From NCBI GenBank assembly GCA_900542145.1, contig UQMF01000013.1, forward strand, positions 3,825 to 67,824: a stretch of DNA of 64,000 nucleotides, written 5' to 3'. Made by a program: the position numbers and the translations under genes. The DNA comes from an uncultured Oscillospiraceae bacterium. GTDB lineage: Bacteria > Bacillota > Clostridia > Oscillospirales > Ruminococcaceae. Position 1 is the stretch's first letter, and each line of letters starts with the position of its first letter. This document shows, one piece after another, positions 8,451 through 15,991 of this stretch. The notes below the pieces were generated by a model, which saw only the letters and a program-made list of their open reading frames with translations, made no database searches and had not been told where the DNA came from.

Positions 8451-9302
8451 ATGACCAATCAAGAATTCGTAGAACGCATATGCGCTTCGGCAAAATCCGT
8501 ACATCATAAAACATACTCTGCCGATGAAATTGTTGCAAAAATTCGCAAGATTTATTCCGGTAATATTAACACAAGCAAGATTGTGGAATGTTTTTTGATT
8601 ATTGGAAATATATCATTTGAGCGTGTCGAAAAACATTCTAACGATGAACTGAGATTTGACCTGGGTTGGTGTTACCCTGTAGAGTTTTGGTCAGATATCG
8701 GCTGTGTTGTTAACGGAATCGGTATTGTAGATAATTGCGCCGGCAGGATAGAGAGATTTCATATTTCGGAACAGGGTAAATTCTATAATCAAGACCATAA
8801 ACTGATTGCCGAGAATATAGAGGATTTTGCTGAATACATCACTACTGTGGAATATGATTATCACCCGAAAACAACTCAGCGAACATACGATATGTTGCGG
8901 TTTTTTGGTTGGTATGAGGGTAGGCACATCGACACAACTGCGTTTGAACAAGAGCTGAATCGACGCGGAATCGAGTTGTCTAAGGAACAGCTTGATTTTT
9001 TCGGAGAGTTTAGCGGTCTGTATTTTAATTTTGACAGTGACTGCTGGTATTTTTATTCATTGGAACAAATCTTGGAACAAAATAAGATTATCGACCATGT
9101 GTTGGAAAAAAGGAATTCCCGTAAGCATCCAACGGTTTTGTGCGGAAAAACAATGGGCGGTCCGCTTGCTGTTGACGGTAACGGTATAATACAATTCTTT
9201 TATGCCTACCCTCAAGGCAGAACAACGATGGAATGTATAAACAACTTGTGTGAGGGTGTTTCGGAAGATTGCAAATGGATTGCTCCGGGGCAGGACAATT
9301 AA
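8451..9302 (+). CDS. SUKH-type immunity-like protein, probably acquired
   Basis: SUKH proteins are immunity factors against polymorphic (contact-dependent) toxins. In this 283-residue protein the second half has the SUKH-3-like start LRFFGWYEGRHIDTTAFEQE and later the GGPLAVDGNGIIQFFYAYP strand, while the first half also looks SUKH-like (GRIERFHISEQGKF...LIAENIEDFAEYI). That suggests two related domains in tandem. The gene is clearly more AT-rich than its neighbours and uses AT-ending codons freely, which suggests recent transfer. No toxin gene is adjacent. It has a strong AGGAGG site. The family call is by pattern memory, not by a profile search. Confidence 0.6.
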   Translation: MTNQEFVERICASAKSVHHKTYSADEIVAKIRKIYSGNINTSKIVECFLIIGNISFERVEKHSNDELRFDLGWCYPVEFWSDIGCVVNGIGIVDNCAGRIERFHISEQGKFYNQDHKLIAENIEDFAEYITTVEYDYHPKTTQRTYDMLRFFGWYEGRHIDTTAFEQELNRRGIELSKEQLDFFGEFSGLYFNFDSDCWYFYSLEQILEQNKIIDHVLEKRNSRKHPTVLCGKTMGGPLAVDGNGIIQFFYAYPQGRTTMECINNLCEGVSEDCKWIAPGQDN

Positions 9303-9425
9303 TAGCTTGATTTGAAACAAGGATACCCGCCCTTTAGCACCGCATAAACTGTTGGCATATCACCGAACCATCGTCTGGCGCTTGACAGTTGCCGATGTAC
9401 TGGACTTTGTTTTCCGATAATATGA
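9303..9425. other. Intergenic stretch without a recognised gene
   Basis: Between the SUKH-like gene and the minus-strand Cys-rich peptide gene I see no complete coding sequence and no convincing promoter. Both minus-strand frames read for about 25 codons without stops at about 9303-9400, which may be decayed coding DNA but matches nothing I know. Confidence 0.4.
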
Positions 9426-9449
9426 ATGGGGCTGCAAACGCAGCCCCAT
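9426..9449 (-). terminator. Terminator hairpin of the Cys-rich peptide gene
   Basis: ATGGGGCTGC and GCAGCCCCAT form a perfect 10-bp stem around a four-base loop. On the minus strand it lies 26 bases after the stop codon and is followed by TTCATATTAT. Confidence 0.6.
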
Positions 9450-9475
9450 CTTGTTATGCGCTGACCGGAAAGCTA

Positions 9476-9622
9476 TCAGCAGCCGCAGCCGTTGTTGTTT
9501 CCGCAGCCACCGCCGCAGCCGTTGTCACAGCCGCCGCAGCTGTTACCGCAGCCACAGAACAGGATAAGAATGAGAATGATGATCCAGCAGCAGTTGCCGC
9601 CGCCAAAGTTGAAGCATGACAT
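9476..9622 (-). CDS. 48-residue Gly/Cys-rich membrane peptide
   Basis: The translation begins MSCFNFGGGNCCWIIILILI and continues with a Cys-Gly-Asn-rich tail (CGCGNSCGGCDNGCGGGC...NNNGCGC). It has 12 cysteines in 48 residues and one short hydrophobic helix of about 11 residues. AGGAGG lies eight bases upstream of the ATG. Short proteins with this exact style are widespread in gut Clostridia and are usually annotated as hypothetical; metal binding or spore/envelope roles have been proposed for similar proteins but not shown here. An overlapping Ala-rich frame on the other strand is its shadow. Confidence 0.8.
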   Translation of the reverse strand: MSCFNFGGGNCCWIIILILILFCGCGNSCGGCDNGCGGGCGNNNGCGC

Positions 9623-9814
9623 AATCGTGTCCTCCTGAAAATATCGTTCAGAAACGTTCCGCTTCCCTTTGAAGCTTCCGTTTCATAGTACATAATATGC
9701 ATATCGGGCAGAAGCGTTACAGAAAATTTCCTGATGATGAAATATTTACCGCATTACGGCGCATACTATCATTATCACAGCGGCGCAATGCCGTTTGCTC
9801 AGGAGGTCACACGC

Positions 9815-12175
9815 ATGAATTGTATCAGCGGATTTTCGGACAGCGCTATAAAGGCGCTCAACGCAGCGCTCGGCGCGGCGATGGGCTACGGTCACACCTA
9901 CATCGGCAGCGAGCACATTCTGTACGGCCTGGTGTCGGACGACTCCCTACCTACTGCGGCGGTACTGCGGCGCTACGGCATTGGCAGGAACGAAGTACTG
10001 CGGCGCCTGGAGGAAACTATCGGCAGAGGCAGACCTACGCGCCTCAGCCTTAACGATCTCACGCCACGCAGCCGCAAGCTTATCGACAACGCGCTCTCAT
10101 TCGCTTCCGGGGAGAATCAGCGCAAGGCAGGTCCGGAGCACCTGCTCCGGGCGATAGTCCTCGACCGTGACTGCTGCGCCATGACGATACTGGGCGACCT
10201 CGGAGTCAACCAGGTGAAGCTCGCCGGGGAGCTCTGCGCCCAGCGCTGGAATGAACCGGATCTCTCCACAGAAAAGGAGCGCCGCGCGAAATTCCCTGCG
10301 CTGACGAAATACGGCAGGGACCTCACCGAAATGGCGGCGAACGGAAGCCTGGATCCGGTGATAGGTCGCGAAAAGGAAACCGAGCGCCTTATCCGGGTGC
10401 TTCTGCGCAGGTGCAAGAACAATCCCTGCCTTATCGGCGACGCCGGCGTCGGAAAGACCGCGGTCGTTGAGGGATTCGCCCAGCGCGTCGCCGCCGGGAA
10501 CGTTCCCCAGGGACTTCTCGGGAAGCGTATATTCGCACTGGATCTCACCGCAATGCTTGCCGGCGCCAAGTACCGAGGCGACTTTGAGGAGCGCCTTAAA
10601 AGCGTTATTGAGGAAGCCTCCGGCTGCAAAAACATCATACTCTTTATTGATGAGCTTCACAGCATAGTCGGTACCGGAGCCGCCGAGGGTGCGATAGACG
10701 CTGCGAATATTCTCAAGCCGCAGCTCGCCCGGGGAGAAATATGCCTGATAGGCGCGACCACCACCGAGGAATATCGCCGGTTCATTGAGAAGGACAGCGC
10801 CCTGGAACGCAGATTCCAACCTGTAGTCGTGGAGCAGCCCGACGAACAGCAAGCTCTCGCGATTCTCAAGGGAATGCGCCGCAGCTACGAGCAGCACCAC
10901 TGCGTAACCATAACCGATGGTGCGCTTGAGGAGGCTGTGCGGCTCTCTGTGCGCTATATCAACGACCGGAAACTACCGGACAAGGCGCTCGACCTGGTGG
11001 ACGAAGCGGCGGCACGGGTGCGCTCCGGGGCGCTGAACGCTCCGTATGTCAAGCGGCTGTCAGAGGTGCGCCGCAGTCTTTCCACGCCCAACGACGCGGC
11101 AACGGTGGAAAAACTCCGGCAGGAGGAATACTCCCTGGTCCAGGCGATGAACAGCGGCAGGGCGTGTATCGTTGACAAGCCTGAGGTCGCCCAGGCGGTT
11201 TCCGCAATTACGGGGATTCCGGTGCAGCGGCTTTCCGAGGACGAAACTACCCGGCTCGCCGGACTGGAGCAGCAGCTCAGCCGCCGCATCATCGGGCAGG
11301 ACAAGGCGGTGGAGCTGGTTTCCAACGCGGTGCGCCGTGGCCGTACCGGACTAAAGGAGCCTGACCGTCCCACCTGCTCGTTCCTGTTCCTGGGACAGAC
11401 CGGCGTTGGAAAGACGGAACTTGCCAAGGCGCTGGCGGAAGCCGTTTTCGGGGACGAGAAGCGCATTATCCGCTTCGACATGTCTGAATTCATGGAGAAG
11501 CACTCCGTATCCAAGCTGATAGGCTCCCCTCCCGGATATGTAGGCTACGAGGAGGAGGGTCAGCTGATAAAGCGCGTGCGCAGCTCCCCCTACTCCGTGG
11601 TACTGTTCGACGAGGTGGAAAAGGCGCACCCGGACGTGCTCAACCTGCTTTTGCAGATACTTGAGGAGGGCACGCTGACCGCCTCCGACGGCAGGACGGC
11701 GGATTTCCGCAGCACAATCGTGATAATGACCGGAAACATCGGCGCGGAGCAGCTTTCCCGGAATACACTGGGATTCGGCGGCGGACAGGACAGCAGCGAA
11801 TCCGACGTGATGTCCGCACTGAAAAAGCAGTTCAGTCCGGAGCTGATCAACCGTATCGACAACGTTATAGTATTCCGCCGCCTGGGCGAGGAGCAACTGG
11901 AAAGTATCTGCCGCATACTCCTGGGGAAGCTGGCTCAGCGCGCGGTGCAGTGTGGGATCTCCCTCAGCTTCACGGACGACACAGTACGCCACATCTGCCG
12001 CCAGGTAAGCCGCGAACGCGGAATGGGCGCACGTCCTCTCCGCCGCACCATAACCTCCGAGATCGAGGACAGGATCTCCTGCATGATGATTTCCGGGGAA
12101 CTGAAAAACGGCTGCCGTGCGGAGGTCTGCGAGAACTCCGGGGAGCTTTCCGTCAGGGTAATGTCCACGCAATAA
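9815..12175 (+). CDS. ClpC-like AAA+ unfoldase
   Basis: Hsp100 unfoldases thread proteins into ClpP. This 786-residue protein has an N-terminal Clp-N double repeat (about residues 1-145), AAA1 with GDAGVGKTAVVEG and LFIDELHS, a short middle segment, and AAA2 with GQTGVGKTELAKAL and LFDEVEKAH. The loop NTLGFGG fits the ClpP-binding (L/I/V)GF tripeptide. The short middle region argues against ClpB and for ClpC/ClpA. AGGAGG at 9801-9806 sets the ATG at 9815; an upstream in-frame ATG at 9734 has no such site. No ctsR or mcsAB is adjacent, unlike classical clpC operons. A second Hsp100, ClpE-like, is encoded near 48 kb. Confidence 0.88.
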   Translation: MNCISGFSDSAIKALNAALGAAMGYGHTYIGSEHILYGLVSDDSLPTAAVLRRYGIGRNEVLRRLEETIGRGRPTRLSLNDLTPRSRKLIDNALSFASGENQRKAGPEHLLRAIVLDRDCCAMTILGDLGVNQVKLAGELCAQRWNEPDLSTEKERRAKFPALTKYGRDLTEMAANGSLDPVIGREKETERLIRVLLRRCKNNPCLIGDAGVGKTAVVEGFAQRVAAGNVPQGLLGKRIFALDLTAMLAGAKYRGDFEERLKSVIEEASGCKNIILFIDELHSIVGTGAAEGAIDAANILKPQLARGEICLIGATTTEEYRRFIEKDSALERRFQPVVVEQPDEQQALAILKGMRRSYEQHHCVTITDGALEEAVRLSVRYINDRKLPDKALDLVDEAAARVRSGALNAPYVKRLSEVRRSLSTPNDAATVEKLRQEEYSLVQAMNSGRACIVDKPEVAQAVSAITGIPVQRLSEDETTRLAGLEQQLSRRIIGQDKAVELVSNAVRRGRTGLKEPDRPTCSFLFLGQTGVGKTELAKALAEAVFGDEKRIIRFDMSEFMEKHSVSKLIGSPPGYVGYEEEGQLIKRVRSSPYSVVLFDEVEKAHPDVLNLLLQILEEGTLTASDGRTADFRSTIVIMTGNIGAEQLSRNTLGFGGGQDSSESDVMSALKKQFSPELINRIDNVIVFRRLGEEQLESICRILLGKLAQRAVQCGISLSFTDDTVRHICRQVSRERGMGARPLRRTITSEIEDRISCMMISGELKNGCRAEVCENSGELSVRVMSTQ

Positions 12176-12204
12176 AAATATTTCAACTTTTTTTACAAAA
12201 CCCC

Positions 12205-12233
12205 TTGACAAATTCAAAATGCTGTGATATAAT
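12205..12233 (+). promoter_or_regulatory. Consensus promoter of the initiator tRNA gene
   Basis: TTGACA (12205-12210) and TATAAT (12228-12233) match the sigma-A consensus exactly with a 17-bp spacer. Confidence 0.9.
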
Positions 12234-12237
12234 ATTT

Positions 12238-12273
12238 AAGTACTCAAGAGAACGGCGGTTCTCAAGAGTACTT
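12238..12273 (+). other. Leader hairpin just before tRNA-fMet
   Basis: AAGTACTC pairs with GAGTACTT and GAGAAC with GTTCTC, with an AA/AA internal mismatch and a GGCG loop. It starts at the expected transcription start and ends five bases before the mature tRNA. The octamer CTCAAGAG also occurs as a direct repeat within it. It may guide 5' processing or act as an operator. Confidence 0.6.
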
Positions 12274-12278
12274 GATAT

Positions 12279-12355
<77 letters not shown>

Positions 12356-12360
12356 ACATT

Positions 12361-12396
12361 CAGCCGTACATGCGATGTGCGGCTGATATTTTTTTC
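12361..12396 (+). terminator. Terminator of tRNA-fMet
   Basis: CAGCCGTACAT pairs with ATGTGCGGCTG (one G:U) around GCG, followed by ATATTTTTTT. Confidence 0.85.
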
Positions 12397-12413
12397 GCTT
12401 AAATCCCCACTTC

Positions 12414-12442
12414 TTGACTAATCACGGGCAATGTAGTATAAT
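12414..12442 (+). promoter_or_regulatory. Promoter of the rRNA methyltransferase gene
   Basis: TTGACT (12414-12419) and TATAAT (12437-12442) are 17 bp apart, directly after the tRNA terminator. Confidence 0.8.
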
Positions 12443-12479
12443 AACTATAACTGCAGCACGAATGAAAAGGATATATAAT

Positions 12480-13706
12480 ATGGAAAGAATCTACCCGAAA
12501 GCCACCATAACCGAAAAAGGTGAAAAAGCCCTGCGCGGAGGTCACCCATGGATATACGCTGAGGAGGTCACCGCCATTGACGGAGCCTACGAAAACGGCG
12601 GACTGGTCGATGTACTCAGCCGCAAGGGCCGCTACCTTGGCACGGGATACATAAACGACAACTCCAAAATACGGATACGCGTGATCTCCCGGAATGCAAA
12701 CGACAGGTTCGACCGGGATTTCTATGCGCGCAGGATACGCTACGCACTGGACTACCGCCGCACCGTGATGGGTGCGGAGGATTTCCGCTGCTGCCGGCTT
12801 ATCTTCGGCGAGGCGGACAGCTTCCCTGGATTCACCGTTGACCGCTTCGGCGACGTACTCGTAACACAGGTGCTCTCCCTCGGCACGGAGCGCGTGAAGG
12901 AAACCCTCTACGAACTGCTGGTGCAGACCCTTGAGGAAATGGGCGAGCACATCACGGCGCTGTATGAGCGCAACGATGTCAAGATACGCGAGCTGGAGGG
13001 CATGGAGGAATACAAGGGATTCTGGAACGGCGCCGGACTGCGCACTGACCTTTCCGGAATTACTGAGATCACCGAGAACGGCATAAGATACACCGTGGAC
13101 TACATCAACGGGCAAAAGACCGGATTCTTCCTGGATCAGAAATACAACCGCCAGGCTATCCGCCATATCGCCGAGGGGCGCACCGTACTGGACTGCTTCA
13201 CCCATACCGGCGCATTCGCGCTGAATGCTGCGGCGGCAGGCGCAAAGCTCGTCAATGCCGTGGATATCTCCGCCGACGCCGTGGAAATGACCCGAAGGAA
13301 CGCCGAACTCAACGGGCTTTCCGGGAACATGGAATTCACAAAGGCGGACGTTTTCGACCTGCTGACTGAACTCTACCGCCAGGGCGGACACCCGTACGAT
13401 TTCATAATCCTTGATCCCCCGGCATTCACCAAAAGCAGCAGCACCGTAAAATCCGCAGAGCGCGGCTACAAGGAAATAAACCTCAAGGCAATGCGGCTTC
13501 TTCCGCGCGGCGGATACCTCGCCACCTGCTCCTGCTCGCACTTCATGACCGAAACGCTGTTCCGGCACATGCTGCACGATGCTGCCGCCGATGCCGGTGT
13601 TTCCCTGCGGCAGATAGAGGCAAGGCGGCAGTCCCCGGATCACCCGATACTGTGGAATGTCCCGGAAACGGATTATCTCAAGTTTTACATATTCCAGGTG
13701 GTGTGA
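12480..13706 (+). CDS. RlmI-like 23S rRNA (cytosine-C5) methyltransferase
   Basis: Members methylate a cytosine in 23S rRNA (position 1962 in E. coli). The 408 residues begin with a PUA RNA-binding domain (GEKALRGGHPWIYAEEV), then a central EEhEE-type region and a Rossmann methyltransferase fold. Motif I is VLDCFTHTGAFALNAA, motif IV ILDPPAFTK, and TCSCSHFM carries the predicted catalytic Cys. I chose ATG 12480 because the longer in-frame start at 12414 would lie on the promoter. The DUF1653 gene follows almost without a gap. Confidence 0.9.
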   Translation: MERIYPKATITEKGEKALRGGHPWIYAEEVTAIDGAYENGGLVDVLSRKGRYLGTGYINDNSKIRIRVISRNANDRFDRDFYARRIRYALDYRRTVMGAEDFRCCRLIFGEADSFPGFTVDRFGDVLVTQVLSLGTERVKETLYELLVQTLEEMGEHITALYERNDVKIRELEGMEEYKGFWNGAGLRTDLSGITEITENGIRYTVDYINGQKTGFFLDQKYNRQAIRHIAEGRTVLDCFTHTGAFALNAAAAGAKLVNAVDISADAVEMTRRNAELNGLSGNMEFTKADVFDLLTELYRQGGHPYDFIILDPPAFTKSSSTVKSAERGYKEINLKAMRLLPRGGYLATCSCSHFMTETLFRHMLHDAAADAGVSLRQIEARRQSPDHPILWNVPETDYLKFYIFQVV

Positions 13707-13707
13707 C

Positions 13708-13980
13708 ATGACAGAAAAGGATCTTATCCCCGGGACTGTAGTCCGGCATTTCAAGCGCGGAATGCTCACCGAAGCACAGCGCGCGGATTCCACCCAATAT
13801 CTTTATGAGATACTCGCGGTGGCGCACCACACCGAAACCGGAGAGAAACTAGTGGTTTACCGCGCTCTTTACGGCGAGGGGAAAGTATGCGCCCGTCCGC
13901 TGGATATGTTCCTGTCGGAAACCGACCGCGAGAAATACCCGGAAGCCGGGCAAAAATACCGGTTTGAGCCGGTGAAGTGA
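13708..13980 (+). CDS. DUF1653 family protein
   Basis: The 90-residue protein has the family's pattern: GTVVRHFKRGM, YEILAVAHHTETGEKLVVYRALYGEG and RPLDMFLSE. DUF1653 proteins are small, probably SH3-like, and of unknown function. The ATG lies one base after the methyltransferase stop, so the two are translationally coupled. Confidence 0.88.
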   Translation: MTEKDLIPGTVVRHFKRGMLTEAQRADSTQYLYEILAVAHHTETGEKLVVYRALYGEGKVCARPLDMFLSETDREKYPEAGQKYRFEPVK

Positions 13981-14000
13981 CATCACAGAATCATTTGACC

Positions 14001-14021
14001 GGGAGGGGTAAAACCCTCCCC
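14001..14021 (+). terminator. Hairpin after the DUF1653 gene
   Basis: GGGAGGG and CCCTCCC enclose a six-base loop, followed by CTGTAGTTTT. It lies between the DUF1653 stop and the MATE ribosome site. Confidence 0.55.
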
Positions 14022-14046
14022 TGTAGTTTTCAGAAGGAAGCGACCC

Positions 14047-15450
14047 ATGAAACCAGCAAAATATGTCGATATGTGCAGCGGTCCGATACTGCGCAAAATG
14101 ATCGTATTCACACTCCCCATCATGTTCTCGGGACTGTTCCAGCTGCTTTTCAACGCGACCGATATCATCGTCGTGGGAAAGTTCGCCGGGGACAACGCCC
14201 TGGCGGCGGTTGGCTCAAACTCTGCGCTGATAAACCTCATGACGAACCTGTTCATCGGGCTTTCCATCGGCGCGAACGTAGTTGCCGCGCGGTACTGCGG
14301 CGCGAAGAACATAACCGAACTGCGCAGGACAGTACACACGGCAATGACCCTCAGCGTCATCAGCGGATTTATCCTCATGGCGGCAGGTCTGCTGTTCGCT
14401 GAACAAATACTCCGGCTGATGTCCACGCCGGAAAGCATTATCGGTATGGCGGCAAGCTATCTGCGTATCTACTTCTGCGGAATGCCGTTCATGATGATAT
14501 ACAACTTCGGCAATGCGCTGCTCCGCGCCGCCGGGGATACGCGCCGTCCCCTTATCTACCTGATATGCGCCGGGGTCATCAACGTACTCCTTGACCTGCT
14601 GTTCGTTATCCTCTTCAACATGAGCGCCGCAGGCGTCGGACTTGCCACAACCCTCTCTCAGGGAGTTTCCGCATTCCTCATGGTGCGCTGTCTTATGCGT
14701 GAGAAGGAGGAAAACGGACTCAAGCTGGAACTCCGCAAGCTGCGTATCCACCGCGACAAGCTCGGCATGATCATGAAGATAGGACTCCCTGCCGGATTCC
14801 AGGGCATGGTATTCTCCCTCTCAAATGTAGTTATACAGTCATCAATAAACCTGTTCGGCGAGGTCGTCATCGCCGGAAATTCCGCCGCGGCAAGCATTGA
14901 GGGATTCGTATATATGGCGATGAACTCCTGCTATCAGTCCACGCTTTCCTTCACCAGCCAGAATCTCGGCGCCAGGAAATACGAGCGTATCAACCGGATA
15001 CTCCTCTGCGGACTTACCTGCGTGGTGGCGGTGTGGGCGATACTCGGGCTTGGAGTCACTATGACCTGCGGCAGGCAGCTTCTCGGTATCTACACCTCCG
15101 GCGAAGCAGCTATCGACGCCGGACAGCACCGTATGATGTATGTCTGCGGAACCTACTTCTTATGCGGAATAATGGACGTTATGGTAGGCTCTCTTCGCGG
15201 CATGGGGTATTCCATCACGCCGATGATAGTATCCCTGCTGGGCGCCTGCGGACTGCGTCTTGTATGGCTCGGCACCGTATTCCAGATGGAACAGTACCAT
15301 ACTCCGGACGTAGTGTATCTCTCCTACCCGGTTTCCTGGGTAATCACCGTGGCGGCGCATGTGATATGCTTCTTTATCTGCCGGCACAGGCTGAAACTAA
15401 AGGTACAGCAGCAGGAGAAAGAGCGGCTTGTGATAGAAACACAGCAATAA
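14047..15450 (+). CDS. MATE-family cation-coupled exporter
   Basis: MATE proteins export drugs or metabolites in exchange for Na+ or H+. The 467 residues contain about 12 hydrophobic helices in two homologous halves. The first half begins ILRKMIVFTLPIMFSGLFQLLFNATDIIVVGKFAG and contains ALAAVGSNSALINL, both typical of the NorM/DinF branch. The second half starts near residue 235 (GLPAGFQGMVFSLSN). Substrate unknown. GAAGGAAG lies upstream of the ATG. A strong terminator closes the unit. Confidence 0.92.
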   Translation: MKPAKYVDMCSGPILRKMIVFTLPIMFSGLFQLLFNATDIIVVGKFAGDNALAAVGSNSALINLMTNLFIGLSIGANVVAARYCGAKNITELRRTVHTAMTLSVISGFILMAAGLLFAEQILRLMSTPESIIGMAASYLRIYFCGMPFMMIYNFGNALLRAAGDTRRPLIYLICAGVINVLLDLLFVILFNMSAAGVGLATTLSQGVSAFLMVRCLMREKEENGLKLELRKLRIHRDKLGMIMKIGLPAGFQGMVFSLSNVVIQSSINLFGEVVIAGNSAAASIEGFVYMAMNSCYQSTLSFTSQNLGARKYERINRILLCGLTCVVAVWAILGLGVTMTCGRQLLGIYTSGEAAIDAGQHRMMYVCGTYFLCGIMDVMVGSLRGMGYSITPMIVSLLGACGLRLVWLGTVFQMEQYHTPDVVYLSYPVSWVITVAAHVICFFICRHRLKLKVQQQEKERLVIETQQ

Positions 15451-15454
15451 ACAA

Positions 15455-15485
15455 AAATTGGACGGTTAAAACCGTCCAATTTTTT
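15455..15485 (+). terminator. Terminator after the MATE gene
   Basis: AATTGGACGGTT pairs with AACCGTCCAATT in a near-perfect stem, followed by a T run. Confidence 0.9.
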
Positions 15486-15486
15486 A

Positions 15487-15629
15487 TCATCTGAGAACCG
15501 TATTGAAAACTTCCTCCGTCCACTTCTCAGGTATCTGTTCCGGTACTTCTCCCCCATTTTCAGCGCATAGAATATATGTATCTCCCCCTGCGCCGGAGCG
15601 TTCTTATCGCCAAACTCATACACTTTCAT
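15487..15629 (-). pseudogene. Remnant of an alpha/beta-hydrolase-like gene
   Basis: On the minus strand an ATG at 15629, with AGGAAG 12 bases upstream and TATAAT further up, opens MKVYEFGDKNAPA, which resembles the start of clostridial alpha/beta hydrolases. It jumps directly to EIHIFYALKMGEKY, which looks like the C-terminal part of such proteins. A frame change then gives EQIPEKWTEEVFNTVLR and a stop at 15487. The catalytic core is missing, so I read it as a deleted and frameshifted gene. The family is a judgement from memory. Confidence 0.45.
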
Positions 15630-15795
15630 ATTGCACCTTGCTTCCTTTTGTTAGTATGCCATAACTTGCGTACAGGTAACGATTTATGGGTAAAATAAAC
15701 ATACACCATACTCCAAAGGCTATTATATCACACAATTTTCAGTTTTGCACCCCCTTTGATTGTGAAAACCAAATGAAATGATAAGTCCCTACAAA

Positions 15796-15830
15796 CCGCA
15801 TAACCATGCGAAATCGTGACTGTTATGCGG
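15796..15830. repeat. Inverted repeat upstream of the ABC exporter promoter
   Basis: CCGCATAAC (15796-15804) and GTTATGCGG (15822-15830) form a nine-base stem with a 17-base loop. It lies about 85 bp before the -35 box. The rest of 15630-15913 holds no gene that I can see. Confidence 0.45.
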
Positions 15831-15913
15831 ACACGGTTTTGCAAACAAATTACATTAGTAAATTTCACTGAAACCCGCACCACTGATATGCCGATTTCTG
15901 TAATTCTTGTGAA

Positions 15914-15942
15914 TTTACATTATAAAAAATATGTACTATAAT
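15914..15942 (+). promoter_or_regulatory. Promoter of the ABC exporter operon
   Basis: TTTACA (15914-15919) and TATAAT (15937-15942) with a 17-bp spacer lie 50 bp before the first ATG. Confidence 0.75.
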
Positions 15943-15991
15943 AATAAGGCAACTAATCAATGCAGAAATAATTCACAAGGAGGAAAAAAGC

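Noticed and set aside
9303..9400. Short minus-strand frames (for example RRWFGDMPTVYAVLKGGYPC) resembling a protein tail
   Set aside because: Two overlapping frames look equally plausible, neither matches a family I know, and no upstream part exists.
9389..9619. Ala/Thr/Val-rich 76-residue frame on the plus strand
   Set aside because: It is the antisense shadow of the 48-residue Cys-rich peptide, has no ribosome site, and its composition is just the reverse reading of Gly/Cys codons.
12414..12479. Extended start for the RlmI-like methyltransferase
   Set aside because: The extension would cover the -35 and -10 boxes; the ATG at 12480 aligns with the family's start.
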